64,000 nt of DNA from Capsaspora owczarzaki ATCC 30864. Its lineage: Eukaryota; Opisthokonta; Filasterea. A program made the position numbers and the translations under genes. Position 1 is the first letter of the stretch, and each line of letters starts with the position of its first letter. The stretch is from assembly GCF_000151315.2 (NCBI RefSeq), contig NW_011887299.1, positions 345,939 through 409,938 of the forward strand. Reading direction: 5' to 3'. The notes under the pieces were generated by a model, which searched no databases, was not told where the DNA came from, and saw only the letters and a list, made by a program, of their open reading frames with translations. Shown here one piece after another: positions 34,917-46,061 of this stretch.

Positions 34917-35497
34917 TCCCGCTCAAATCACAAACTCTCGCAGCTCTTCTTTTTGCTTTCTGTTGAAATGGTGATGAAATGTGCAAAACTGGAAACTGAA
35001 AAAAAAAAAAAAAATTCAGACTGGAACGATTTGAGAACGAGCCAAATTTTCAAAATGATTCGTGGTTTTGTTGTTTGCTTGAATGGTTGAATGATGAAGT
35101 GAAAGCGAACTTGAACTTGTGCTTTTGTTGAGAGAAAAGACGGGAGAGAGACGGGAGAGGGACGGGAGAGAGACGGGAAGAGGGGGTGATTCAATAGACA
35201 ATTGCCATGATGCAACAATTGGGGGGGGGGCGGCTTTTGGTACTCTCAGCCGGGGCGCGAAAGCTCGACTCGGATCTGGATGTGTGTTGGGGAAAAGTAC
35301 ATGCGAGACATGCTGGGGAAACGTGCATGGAATGATCGATTTTGCTGAGCGAGCGAGCAATTCAGTGCTGTAGTCTATCTCGCTCTCCTGTACTGTACCT
35401 TCAGATTGAGCCCTCTTCCTCCTTCCCCCAATGCTTGATTTTCTCAGAATTCTGAGCTCCTGTGCTCACACTCATTCCTCATTCACTCATCACACAA
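34917..35497. promoter_or_regulatory. Divergent upstream region of GTPBP1 and LAMTOR1
   Basis: These 581 bp lie between two start codons. They contain a short minisatellite of GACGGGAGAGA-type units (35138-35180), an A tract (34998-35015) and a G run (35220-35231). No coding signal is seen. Confidence 0.55.
35138..35180. repeat. Short purine minisatellite (GACGGGAGAGA-type units)
   Basis: About four near-identical 10-11 base units in tandem, in the GTPBP1/LAMTOR1 divergent promoter. Confidence 0.75.
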
Positions 35498-37319
35498 ATG
35501 GGCTGCAACCAAAGCACCAGCAAAGGTACAATGAAATTCAGCCACTTTGGCTCACCCCCTTCCCCCTTCCCCCGCAACGCGTAACAAAGGACCACGGACA
35601 ATGTTTATTGCTTTGTCATTTGGAGCGTTGGTGGGGGGGGAGCTTGTTGAGGAGCGGAGAGGGGAAGCGGGGGGCGGCGAGATCTCCAGTTTGGCGCTGC
35701 ACACGCGATTCTCTGTCGGAGACACGCACACACACGCCCCCAGTGCGAAAATGCCAATCGACTGTCGTGTGATTCATTCAGAAGGGAGTGCTGATTGTTT
35801 CCAATGGAAAGGTGAAAACGAGCGCGAGAGAGACAACGGAAAATAAAAAAAATAAAAAATAAAAATAAAAAACGCCAATGCATTTCCAGCCAAAAAAAAA
35901 AAAAAAAAAAAAACAAGTCGTATTATACTATTTGCGCTGTAGCTGACGCGGGGCACACTTCTCGAACGCGTCGACACACTCAGCAAGCAATGACTGGACA
36001 GACAGCTCATGTGTGCTTCACGTATGGCAGGTCGAGAGTGAGTGCGTGAGTGAGAGCGAAGAGCCAAACTGCGACCGCGTGCCCTCCCCATTGCACATTC
36101 TCCGACCAACCCCAACCCCAGTCAGCCTCACATCACATCACATCACTGCAGTCACTACAATCACTCCAGTCACTCGTTGATGGTGGTGCAAGCGGGGGGG
36201 GGAGTGTCGAGAGCATGTCGTCGCTCACTTGCTTCTCCCTCTTTGCTAGACGTCGACGACTCGGCTCGCGTCCGCGCACCCACTTCGTCCGTTGCACAGC
36301 AATCGCAGCGCCACCAGACGGCAGCACAGGACGCCCCCAGTCGCGCGTCCGCAGCAGGCCAGACCGCCGCCGCTGCATCCCCTGCCCGCGCTGTCCCCGC
36401 TGGAAAGAAGTCCGAGTACGTTTTGCTGCTGCCCAGTCAGTTGCCTTGCCTCAGGCTGACTTTCCTCACTCGCGCACTCACTTGTTCAATCCCATTCATC
36501 TTGTGATTCTTTGTCACGCACGCTCTTGCGAATCACAGAGGCAGCTCGTATCTGAGCAAATCCGAGCACGACCGAAAGCTCATCATGTCGGGCGAATTCT
36601 ACAAGCTGATTATCGACCGCACTGCCGGGTATGCATGCGTACTGCTGCGTGGTGGTGCATCCAGGTGTTTGTGTGCAGTTGGTCAGTGCGGTTTTATCGC
36701 TCACTGGCTGCGTTTTCGTTTCGATTTTTATGTTTGCCATCATCGCTTTGTACGCGTGATTCGTTTGCGCGAACAACAACAACAACACAGCAACTTTATC
36801 GATGTCATGCGTGATGATGATGTCACCTTGATCAGCAACGTAACGGCATTCGATCGCTCCAAGCAATACAAGTAACAGTCGATTTTGGCAATGCTGGTCA
36901 TTTTGGCCGTTTTTGGGCCGAAACTTTCACATCTGGTATGCTCACATCCGCGACTTTCTTTGTTTGTGTCTCGTCTCCAGCGCCGTCTTGGCACAAAGCA
37001 AGGTTGGTGACTCTGGCGCGCTCGTGTTCGACCTGCCCACACCGTCCAAGACGGTCACCGGCCCCGCTGCTGTTGATCTGCTTGCGGCACCAGCTCTTTC
37101 TAGCAGTGATAAGGATTTGGTATGTATCTCATTGTGCGTGGCCATGCGCGATATACCGCTCCTTGAAACATTGCGTTTGTTGACTTTCTGTTTTTGTTTA
37201 TTCGTTTGTTTGTTTGTCTGCTGTAGATTCACTCGGTCGCTTCGGCAATCGAGAAGGGCAACAAGCAAGTTGCAGTTCGATTCTCGGAAAGTATTGTTGC
37301 ATCGCTTCCTACCATCTAA
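35498..37319 (+). CDS. LAMTOR1: LAMTOR1 (p18/Ragulator anchor)
   Basis: The lipid-anchored subunit that tethers Ragulator and Rag GTPases, and so mTORC1, to lysosomes. Six exons (35498-35525, 36250-36415, 36539-36628, 36791-36871, 36981-37119, 37227-37319) sum to 597 nt, giving 198 residues. Exon 1 is only 28 nt and encodes MGCNQSTSK: Gly2 for myristoylation and Cys3 for palmitoylation, as in human MGCCYSS. Later sequence shows the family motif RKLIMSGEFYKLIIDRTAG followed by NFIDVMRDD, and a C-terminal helix with SVASAIEKGNKQVAVRFSE comparable to the human C-terminus. Every intron keeps phase. It is convergent with ORC4, with 211 bp between the stops. Confidence 0.88.
35526..36249 (+). other. 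LAMTOR1 intron 1 (724 bp)
   Basis: Unusually long for the window. It contains an A/AT-rich stretch (35838-35915, AATAAA-like units and a 22-base A tract) and G runs. No alternative coding exon is evident. Confidence 0.75.
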
Positions 37320-37530
37320 CCATCGGGCAATGGAAGTTACAGGGACTGTTCATCCCCTGGCGTTATTGGGTTTTGTGTGTGTGCCTCTATTGCAGTTTTC
37401 TTGTTTGTTCGTTCTCAAAGTTATGATTTTTACATGTTGTTGGTTTTTTTGATTTCGATTCAAAAACATCTCTCAGTGGTATGCTCTTTTTGAACTTGTT
37501 GATTCCAATTCAAAATACAAGTCCGCTTCG

Positions 37531-39559
37531 TCACTCTGCCCACTGGCTTCCCCATCGACGCACGGCAGTCGAGCAGTCTTGGAATCTTGTGACGGCATCC
37601 ACGATCTGGGCCGGCTCCACCATCATTCGCATCATGCGGTACTCTTTGGGCACATGGAAGGCGTTTGGATGCACTGGCTTGATGAGTTCGATCGCTTGCA
37701 AATGCTCAAATGCCTGTGGTTCATTGAAATTGTGGCATGAGTCTTGCTGTTTCGTGATCGCCTGGGCCAACGCGTTGTGGTCACGCTTGTTGGTCTCACT
37801 CACCTTCAGAGATACAGGCTTGCTAAAAAAGTCGATAACGTGCACATTCGAGTTTGCAAAAGCCTTGTACTCTTCGTACACCATTTCAAAGTTGAAGGGC
37901 TCGAGCACCCCGACTTTGACTTGAACGTGGTTGATCGCAATCATGAGGCATAGTTCCAAAGTCGAGAGACCTGTGCGATTGAAATTCGCAAAAAATGAAC
38001 AAAACAATAAAAGCAAAGTTGCTCAAATCTTTCACAGGACGACGAGCGTACCCTGCAAAACGAGTGCCTTGGCGTCGACGAACTGTGCCTGAATGATACT
38101 CACGACAGACGATGCCTGCAACCGCCCCGTGGCAGAAGCCGTCAGGGCAGAACTCTGAATCGACAAACAAAAAATGATTTTCAAGAGTTCTTGTTAGCCG
38201 CAGACCCACTCCAGTTGCGCATCAAAAAAAACAACTACTTGAGTATACACACCAGTACAGTGCTGATGACTCGAGGATCTTTGCTTAAATCGAACTGGAC
38301 TTGCAGGGCCGCGACCAAACTGCGGTCATTCATTGCCTCGGCAACCTGGGCGTTCCATGCACTTATTGCGGCATCGTGCTCGGCGCCAGCAATCAGCAAA
38401 CTATTTCTCGCAATGCTCAGGTACTCGTCAAATCCAAAATTGTGTAAAAAGTGGATTTGGCGATGGGAAAATCGTGACTTGACGCGTTTTTCGAGCAGTT
38501 CAATGACGTCCTGTTGTTTGTACGAACAGAACAGACGGTCGCAAACTGAATCGCTGCAAAACAATCATTGGCAAGCATGTCAAGACTTTTGGTTGTGTGC
38601 GTACCAGCCGACAGCTCAATCCCAGAACAATCATTGGAGCTTCAGCAGACTGGACGAGGTCAAACAGATTATACAAGAGTGTTTGCTTGGCGTGGTGTGC
38701 AAACTGATCAAACTCGTCCAAGATGACAATTAAAGGCTGAGACTGTCGTGATCCATTCCGCAGTGTCTCGAGGATGAACGCAAGGGCTGCCGCAAACGAG
38801 GAGAGCTGTGGTTTGTGTTTTTGGCATGAACGGAAGGTGAGAAGAGCAACACAAACAGACACACACACACACACACCTCCACCTCGAACTGTACACTAGG
38901 AACACTTACGTTGCCTGTTTCAAGTGCTCGCTGGACCTTGAGTTGGCTCGCAATGTCGCGCAGAGCGAGTCGATCGTCCGTGTGAATAAGGCCGTTTAGC
39001 CGCACTACGGCGAACGCGTCGCTTCCAAAGTCGGCCGTGATGGCAGCGATGCATGCATTGACAGCCTATCCATCATGGCAAAAAGACAAAGGTGCAGGGA
39101 CGACGTTAGTTTTTCGTCCATCCTGATAGTGTGAAACAGCCGTTTCAAAACAGGCAGCGAAAACATACAGCTGACTTGCCGCTGCCGCGTGGACCGATCA
39201 GCAGCGCCGAGTTGCTTTCCAGATTGGCGACCGTTCGTCTCATGAGTTTCTCGAGCTGCCTGCACACATCGAGGGCGAGAGTGACGGTGAGTTGAAGGGG
39301 CACATGCATTTGAGGAGAGCGCGAGCCATGCAGCCGAGCAGCAGCAGCAAGCAGCAAGCAGCAGCATCCACGCATGCTTGGATCTCCAAACTGGCTGTCA
39401 TAATGCCAGCAGAGGAGGAGCGGGGGGAAGAGGGAAGAGGGGGGAGGGACCGTACTCGAGTTGTGGCGTTACGCCGTAGAGCGTTCGCGGGCTTTGGTCT
39501 GAGAGCTGCAACCGGACTCGCGCGATAATCTCGGCCGTCGATGTGTGATTCGCCATCAT
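37531..39559 (-). CDS. ORC4: Origin recognition complex subunit 4
   Basis: An AAA+ subunit of ORC. Exon 1 (from 39559 or the ATG three bases inside) reads MMANHTSTAEIIARVRLQLS. Exon 2 carries Walker A (LLIGPRGSGKSAVC), exon 3 NACIAAITADFG and VVRLNGLIHTDDRLALRDIA, exon 4 Walker B (LIVILDEFDQFAHHAKQTLL) and APMIVLGLSCRL. The next exon has the near-invariant ELLEKRVKSRFSHRQIHFL. The C-terminal winged-helix part (37531 to about 37975) includes LELCLMIAINHVQVKVG and EPFNFEMVYEEYKAF. All of these align well with human ORC4 from memory. It has about seven exons. Together with ORC1 it is the second ORC gene in the window. Confidence 0.95.
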
Positions 39560-39766
39560 TGTCATGTTAACAGACGTCGCTTATTTGATCCGTTTTGTTT
39601 TGCTATTGCAGAATGTCAGAACGATGTGATGAAAGAGACTGAGCCATGATTGTTTGCAAAGAACTGAGAGTGTCTCACGCTTCTTCCATTCGCATTCGTA
39701 CCCATTGTGCCTTCACTCATTGCTTTTTTTTTTCTCTATCTCCACCACTCTTTTATTTTTTCCACT

Positions 39767-42700
39767 ATGGCGAGACTGAGCGAGTGGGCATCGCGGCTCG
39801 TGTCTCCCGCGGGCGGCTCCTCGTCCTCGTCCTGGTCGTCATCCGCCTCTTCCTCCTCCTCCTCCTCCGGCCTCGCTTCCCCGTCCCCTTCCAGCTTGGG
39901 CGCTGTCTCTGGTGGCCCTGGCTCTGGCACCATTGACTTTACCTGTAACCCACATCCATACGACGATATAGACCGCATCACGCTTCATTTTGCCCTTCTT
40001 TTTTTTTTTTTTTTTCTTTTGAAAAACGTTCGTCCCTTTTTCCCTTTCCCCCCTTCACCCTTTCCCTCTCTTCCTTCCGCCCAGCTTTCGGATTGTGCTT
40101 GGCATTCCACACGTCTTTGCCTTTCCCACCAACGTCGTCCACTCTTCCACTTGTTGGAGCGCTGGTTTGTCGCTCTATTTTGCGGTTGAGCGGTTTTTTT
40201 ATTATTTATTATTATTTTTATTTATTATTTATGATTATTTTTTATTTTTTTTTTATTGTTTTTTATTTTTGAACCTTTTGTTTTGACTTTTCGTATTCAA
40301 AGTTGGACGACAGCTGACACGAATGCAATACACGATGGAACAACAGAGAAAGCAAAGCCATGGATGATGATGGCTGCATTTTGACAATTGGAAGAAGGGA
40401 CGTGCGGAAGTGAATTTGTCGAGAGAGAGAGAGAGAATGAGAGTGTCAAAAGTGAGAGAGTGTGAAAAGGCGAAGCGCAGTGAAAGCGAGTGAGCAGGGT
40501 GGGCTTTTGTTGTTGTTGTTGTTTGCGAGTGAGTGAGAGTCATGCAGTAGTCAGGCTTGTCAAAAGAGAAAGACAAAAGCGCTTTGTGATGTACGCATAG
40601 ACACAAGGTGATTGGAAAAATGGAAATACCGAAAAAGAGTATGAAAACACGCTCGTGCAATGCGATGCGATGCGATGCGATTTGGAAAAGGAGGGGAAAC
40701 AAAGCCGTGCGTGTGTGCAAAACGAGTTGAAAAGAGCAGGACAGTGAGTTGTTTGATAAGGGTGCGCGTTCGCTTTTGGACGTACATGTGGAGAGGAGAG
40801 CGCTGGGTTGAACCAGTGCCAAATGGAAAAGAGAGGAAGGGAAGAAGGGAAAAAAATGCCAAAAGTGTGATCAGGATGTGAGCAAATGGAAATCCAGCCA
40901 AAATAAAAAATAAAATAATAAAAAAATAAAATATAAAAATATAAAAAAATTGGTCTTTTTTTTGTTTTTTTTTTTTTTTTGTTTGAACTTGACGCTGCCA
41001 CACACTCACCCAGTTCCGTTCAACGCATTCAACGACAACTACAACTACAACTACAGCATTCCATGACGACGCCGAGGTCGCGGAGGGCGTCGTGTCGAAC
41101 GAACCCGAGGCGTTCAACTCGAAATCGGCATCCAGCTCGACCGGCATGCTCAACGCGTCCACGCTCATGCGCTCGGCTGCCTACTTTCGCAACATCAAGG
41201 TAAAGAAGAAAACACAACAACAAAACCCAAGCTGCAAAAGCCCAAAAGACGGTCTCACTGAGCCATCGATCAAGCACTCTTCATGCATTGGCAAAAATTT
41301 CACTTCATTGCGGACTCACTCGAAATTGGCTTGCCCCACGACCCACCACTCTCTCGATAGTACGTTGGCTGCGAGGAGAGCAAGCACGAGTACGGTGACT
41401 TGACCATTGCCCACATTGTCGCCTTGCTCAAGGTATAAGCGCAAGTTCACCTCTTCAAATTTCTCGTCGTTTTTTGTACCGTTGACTTACTCTGCGCATT
41501 CTGCCCAAACTGCTGCCTGTTTTCGCCGATGCCCGAACTTTTGCTTGATCAACCCATTTCTAGGACGCAAAGTCACGTCCCCGCCGCATGACAATGGTCA
41601 TGTCCATCTACGGCGTCCAAATTCTGGACAAGACCGATGTTCGTGCTTTTTTTTTTTTGTTTTCTTTGTTTGTTTCTCATGTGGATGGCCAGGCTTGTAT
41701 TTCACCACGGCACTTACATTTTGGCATGGTTTTCTTGACGTCGTGCTTTGGGAACACACCCACAGAAACTGGTGGCCAATTTGCCAATCAGCCAAATTTA
41801 CTTTTCGTGCCAGCTGCCGTGGAATCCGGCGGTGATTCTCTTCTGCGTCCAAGAGAAGCGAGGCGGTATCTGCACGTACATTTCACACATCTTTTACAGC
41901 ACACGAGCGGTAAGCAGCTTGGACTTGGCTTCTCGACCCTTTGTTCCCTAAACTCATCTTCATCACTTTCCCAATGACGCGTAGAATGAAATCAACTCGA
42001 CCTTCCGTATGTGCTTTTCCCTCGCCTACAAGTGCTTGGTTCAGCTGCGAAAGACCAAGCCGGCTGTACGTCAATCGTCCACAAATCTTTGTTTTTGTTG
42101 TTGTCGTTTTGTCGCTGTTTTTCTAACCTCCGGCCCGCTTCCTCATCGCACCACCTTAGAACTCGGCGGCTTGGGCTGCGGAAAACGAGTCCATATCTCG
42201 CGCCCAAAACTCGTCCATTTTCACGGCGTCCCAGGAAGAGCCAGTGTCGGAAGATATCATTCGGGCCTTGGAAGCTGGAGAAGACAGCACAGCCCGATTT
42301 GAACTCAAAACACATTCGTCGATCAATCCCGATGATCTCAACGACATGACCTTGTTCGAAGCGCTCGGCAAGACCTCCAGCGTCAGCTATCAGACAGACG
42401 ATGAAGAGCTCAGCCCTAGCATGGTCGAAACATTGCTGCTCAATGGTTCCGTCCGCTATATGGATCTTCGGTACCAAGGCTGCGTGCCATGTCCAGACAG
42501 TGATGTGGCCGAGTTTAGTGCTGCGACTCAGCTGATGAAGGTAGGCAAGAAAAGGGGGACATTTATGGTGTTGCTCAGCCAATTCTTTTGTACTGCGCTC
42601 ACCCGCTGAATTGCAACAAACCGAAATTGCTGAGCAGAACAAAAGCAAGGCAGGCCGCTCGTTCATGGAAGTTAACGTCGAGTCGGTTCGTGTGGTCAAC

Positions 42701-45033
42701 CAAAAGCGGCCTGTACGTTGTCTTTGTTTAGTCGAATCGGACATTTGCGCATCATCGAAAGAAAAAAAAAACGAGATTCGTAACTCCTCACTTGCATTTT
42801 GATGCTGCTGCGATTGTGCGCGATCTGCTAGGAAATCTCGGCCGAATTCCCCACCACTCTCATTCGATATTCGTCCACGGTTCCCAACCAGCCCAAAATG
42901 TTTGTCTTTGTCGTGTCGGAAGGCCAGGAGTCGTTCATGCATGTTTTCAAGACTGACCGAGCTGTAAGAGACAACCCCGATCAACAATCAACAATCAACG
43001 ATGAATTTGTGCGAGGGTTGTTTGGTGGACTGTCCATTTTCTCATTGGATCTTGCGCGTGTCTTCATCTTCTCCTCCTCCTCCTCCTCCTCCTCCTCCTC
43101 CTCTGGATTGATGCTCCACTAGGCCGCTGTCAATCAAGCATTTGCCTCATCGTTCAAGCTGGCTGCTGCGCGCCGTGGCGTCCCTGCTGCCAAGCCAACG
43201 CAACTGCGTGTGGCTCCCACTCCGCCTGCTCTTCCGCCCAAGCCCAGCATTCCGATTCGCATTCCCAAATCGCTGGACGAGTCTGCCAAAACCGACACCG
43301 CGACAGCAGCTCCCAGCAGCTCCTCCAAGCCCACATCTCCCGCGCCGCGCGTTGAGGACGATGGCCCATCGATGGACTTTGGCAGTGAGCCCATCATGGA
43401 CTTTTCCGACACTCCACTCAGTGCAGGTGACGATGACGACGAGGACGAAGCAGGTGCCGGTGCAGTTGGTGAGTCTGGCGGTGACGCAGACGCTTCGCTT
43501 TTGTCAGACGCCAATCGCGCCGAAGCGGCAACAAAGACCTTCCGCAGCCGCTCCACTCCCAACCCGCATCAGGCATTGCTTTCCATGTTTGCTCGCTCCA
43601 CGACCGCAGAGCAGGACCTGGACGACTCGAGTAGTGACGAAGAGGACGGCATTGGTGCAAACCCGGGCCGTTCCCGTCCCCCGGCGCCACGCAAGAGCTC
43701 TGTACTGTCAGCAACCACGTCCAGCAGCAGTGAAGCCTCCCCGAGCCCAGCCGAGGCGCCTCGCACGCCGCAGCCCACCTCCCCGCGTCCCGATCCATTT
43801 GGACCCAACGCTGCGGCTCCTCGAACTCGCGAAGATTCTCGTCTTGCTCGCTCGCAGAGCGTGTTTCAGGTTTGTCGGCTTCTGAGGTTTTGATGTCGAG
43901 TTTAATTTGCGTGGTTTTTGTTAAATGCTTCTAACACTTGTTCATTTCATGTTGTAGGACGACACGGATCCGAACTGGTTTGAACCATTCCGCGACAAGG
44001 CCCTCGATGTGCAGTTTAGCAACCTGGCGAAAAGTAGAGTTGAGGAGAACGGAGCCGCGCAGGCGTCGTCTAATCCGACGGATGGCACCCCTTCACGACC
44101 TGCAGCAGCCCCCGTGTCTGCGGCATCGCCAGCAACCGCTTCGCCAAACTCAACCAAAGTCTTCGGGCCTGCCCCGGCTCGACCCGGATCTGCGCTTTCA
44201 GGCTCGTCGGCAGTGATTCCACTCGGTGCCCATTCTCTAACACGGTCTATCTCTGTCAACGTGCCGAGCGTTGGACCCTCCCTTGTTGGAGATGCATCGA
44301 ACGGCACATCAACCTCTGGGAACGCTGCGTCGGCCAGAGCCGGGTCGCTGGCCGATCATCGTGCTCGCACAACCGCTGCTCAGCCCCAAGAGGCAACTGA
44401 AATTGTGGTGGGAAACGCCACAGTTTCCTTTGCCAACATTCGTGTATGTGGCATGATGGGGGGTTTTGTTTGTTGCTGTCGTTGCCCTTGGAGAGACTCA
44501 CCTTGAACCCGGGTTTCTTTTTGTTTGTTTTGTGCTGTGCGAATCCAGTACCTCGGCATTTACAGCCTGGCAGACAACGAACTGCCGGTGGATGAAATCA
44601 ACGATTTCGTCAAGCACTCGACCAAAGGCCGCAAAATTCATTTGCTTCTCTCGACCGAGAGCGTTCGCATTGTCGACGCCAAGGTCAATCAGCCACTACT
44701 GCACGTGCCGCTCGTTCATGTCCTGTACTCTTCGCTGTTGCACAAGTATCCCAAAATCATCGTCTTCCTTGTGCTCAACGGCGTCGAGCGGATTGTGCAC
44801 GTTTTCGAGACCGAGCGCTCGGTAAGCGTTTGTTGTGTTGCGCTGTTGCTTGACTGGTGCTTGATCTCGAGTGCCGAACCTCACTTTGAGTTTCTGCGCG
44901 CTTGATGCTTGATGTTGGGTCAGTCTGAAATTCACTTGCTGTTCGCGGCCATGTTCACGGCTGCGGTGGAGCAACTGCAACAATTGCCTGCCCAGCCTCA
45001 GCGAAGTGCAACACCGCAAAAGCAACAACAGCC

Positions 45034-45065
<32 letters not shown>

Positions 45066-45729
45066 CGCAACAACAACAGCCGCCGCCGCAACCCAGCCCT
45101 GCGCGAACAACTCCTGCTCCAGCCGGCGCTGCGGCCCCGCCTCAAATCGCTCCTTTTGTGGCGCCAGCTGTGCCATCGCGCTCCAGCAAACCCATTATTC
45201 GCGGCGTCAACACCTTCGATTCTCGATCACCCGCACCGCTGTCCTCCCCTGCTCCGGTGATCAACCGCCCGCAATCCGTCAACATGGTCCCTCCTGTCAT
45301 CAGCCCTCCTCCTCCTTCTTCCAGCAGCCGTTCGGCGACTCTTGCACGCTCGCCGCCAGCAGCCATCAGCCCTCCGCAGGCAATCAGTCCTCCGCCGCGT
45401 GTCGACAGCCCACCTGCCCGTCCTCCGAAACGCGCTCAATCGTTCGTCGATCCCATCACCAGCTCTATCTTCAACGACGCCTTCTTTGTGAGTTGTCGTT
45501 TGCACTGCAGCCGTTTGTGGTTTTGCTCAGAGGACCTGTTGAACACTGACTTTCTCTTTTTTTTCTTCTTCTTCTTCTTCTTTTTTGTTTTGCACCATAG
45601 AACGAGAGTCCTGCCATGTCGAGCTCGTTCTCGCGTGAGCCCAGCCTGCCTCCAGGTGTGTTTGGGGCCGTCGAGCCTGAAGCTCCCATTCTGGAGTTTG
45701 CCGCGTCCGGCGAGCTGTCTTTGTATTGA
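39767..45729 (+). CDS. Adaptor with three PTB-like domains, proline-rich and polyQ C-terminus
   Basis: A cytoplasmic scaffold with no full-length counterpart that I recognise. Fourteen exons (39767-39944, 41057-41199, 41361-41432, 41564-41638, 41766-41909, 41985-42065, 42160-42540, 42638-42712, 42832-42963, 43123-43869, 43958-44443, 44549-44821, 44924-45487, 45601-45729) sum to 3480 nt, giving 1159 residues in frame. A Ser-rich leader precedes PTB1 (about 98-230: AYFRNIKYVGCEES, MVMSIYGVQILD, IYFSCQLPWNPAVILFCVQE). PTB2 is about 327-440 (VRYMDLRYQGC, FVFVVSEGQESFMHVFKTDR). PTB3 is about 832-948 (IRYLGIYSLADNELP, IHLLLSTESVRIVD, IIVFLVLNGVERIVHVFE). Each ends in a predicted helix, as PTB domains do. 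The C-terminus has polyQ and Pro-rich SH3-type sequence (SPPARPPKRAQ). PTB domains bind NPxY/F peptides, so integrin tails are candidate ligands. Confidence 0.85.
39945..41056 (+). other. PTB adaptor intron 1 (1112 bp)
   Basis: The proposed donor is GTAACC after DFT, and the acceptor ACTACAG is in matching phase. It holds an AT-only stretch (40197-40265), a GATGC-type pentamer run (40655-40681), a GA run, and AATAAA-like repeats (40902-40950). An alternative acceptor upstream (41013) would need a different phase. A separate small gene in this interval cannot be excluded, but I see no support for one. Confidence 0.6.
40655..40681. repeat. Pentanucleotide repeat (GCGAT units)
   Basis: About four to five tandem GCGAT units in the long first intron of the PTB adaptor. 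Confidence 0.8.
43074..43102. repeat. (TCC)n microsatellite in PTB adaptor intron
   Basis: About nine to ten TCC units before the acceptor of exon 10. They form part of the polypyrimidine stretch. Confidence 0.85.
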
Positions 45730-46061
45730 TTCAATTTCCGATCGCCCCTGAGCCACGGCTTCTCCGTGTCACATGCATGAGCGCGATCCTTTGTGTTTCC
45801 TGTGTGTTGTGCCTCTGTAAATGAAGTTGTCTAAACCTTTATCACCTGCCATGTGCGATGTTGCAAGTGCAACTCAAAACGACTTTTCAACGTCACGTCC
45901 ATTTGCCCCCCCCCCATTCCTCCACGCATGATGCTGCTGCTAAATCTCTTAAATCTCGAATGTTGTTGTATCGAGTGTATCTCTGCCAGTGGATCAAGAT
46001 TATTATTGCTCGGGATGGCCAGTCTTCTTCCATTCTCCTTCAAAAGCTCAAAGCTCAGAAA
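45730..46061. promoter_or_regulatory. Upstream region of INTS11 and 3' flank of PTB adaptor
   Basis: These 332 bp separate two tandem + genes. A CCAGTCTTC sequence about 40 bp before the INTS11 ATG resembles sequences upstream of DCTN5 and the methyltransferase. No gene is seen. Confidence 0.5.

Noticed and set aside
38200-38733. Plus-strand open frames opposite ORC4
   Set aside because: The minus strand carries near-invariant ORC4 sequence (ELLEKRVKSRFSHRQIH); the plus frames are shadows.
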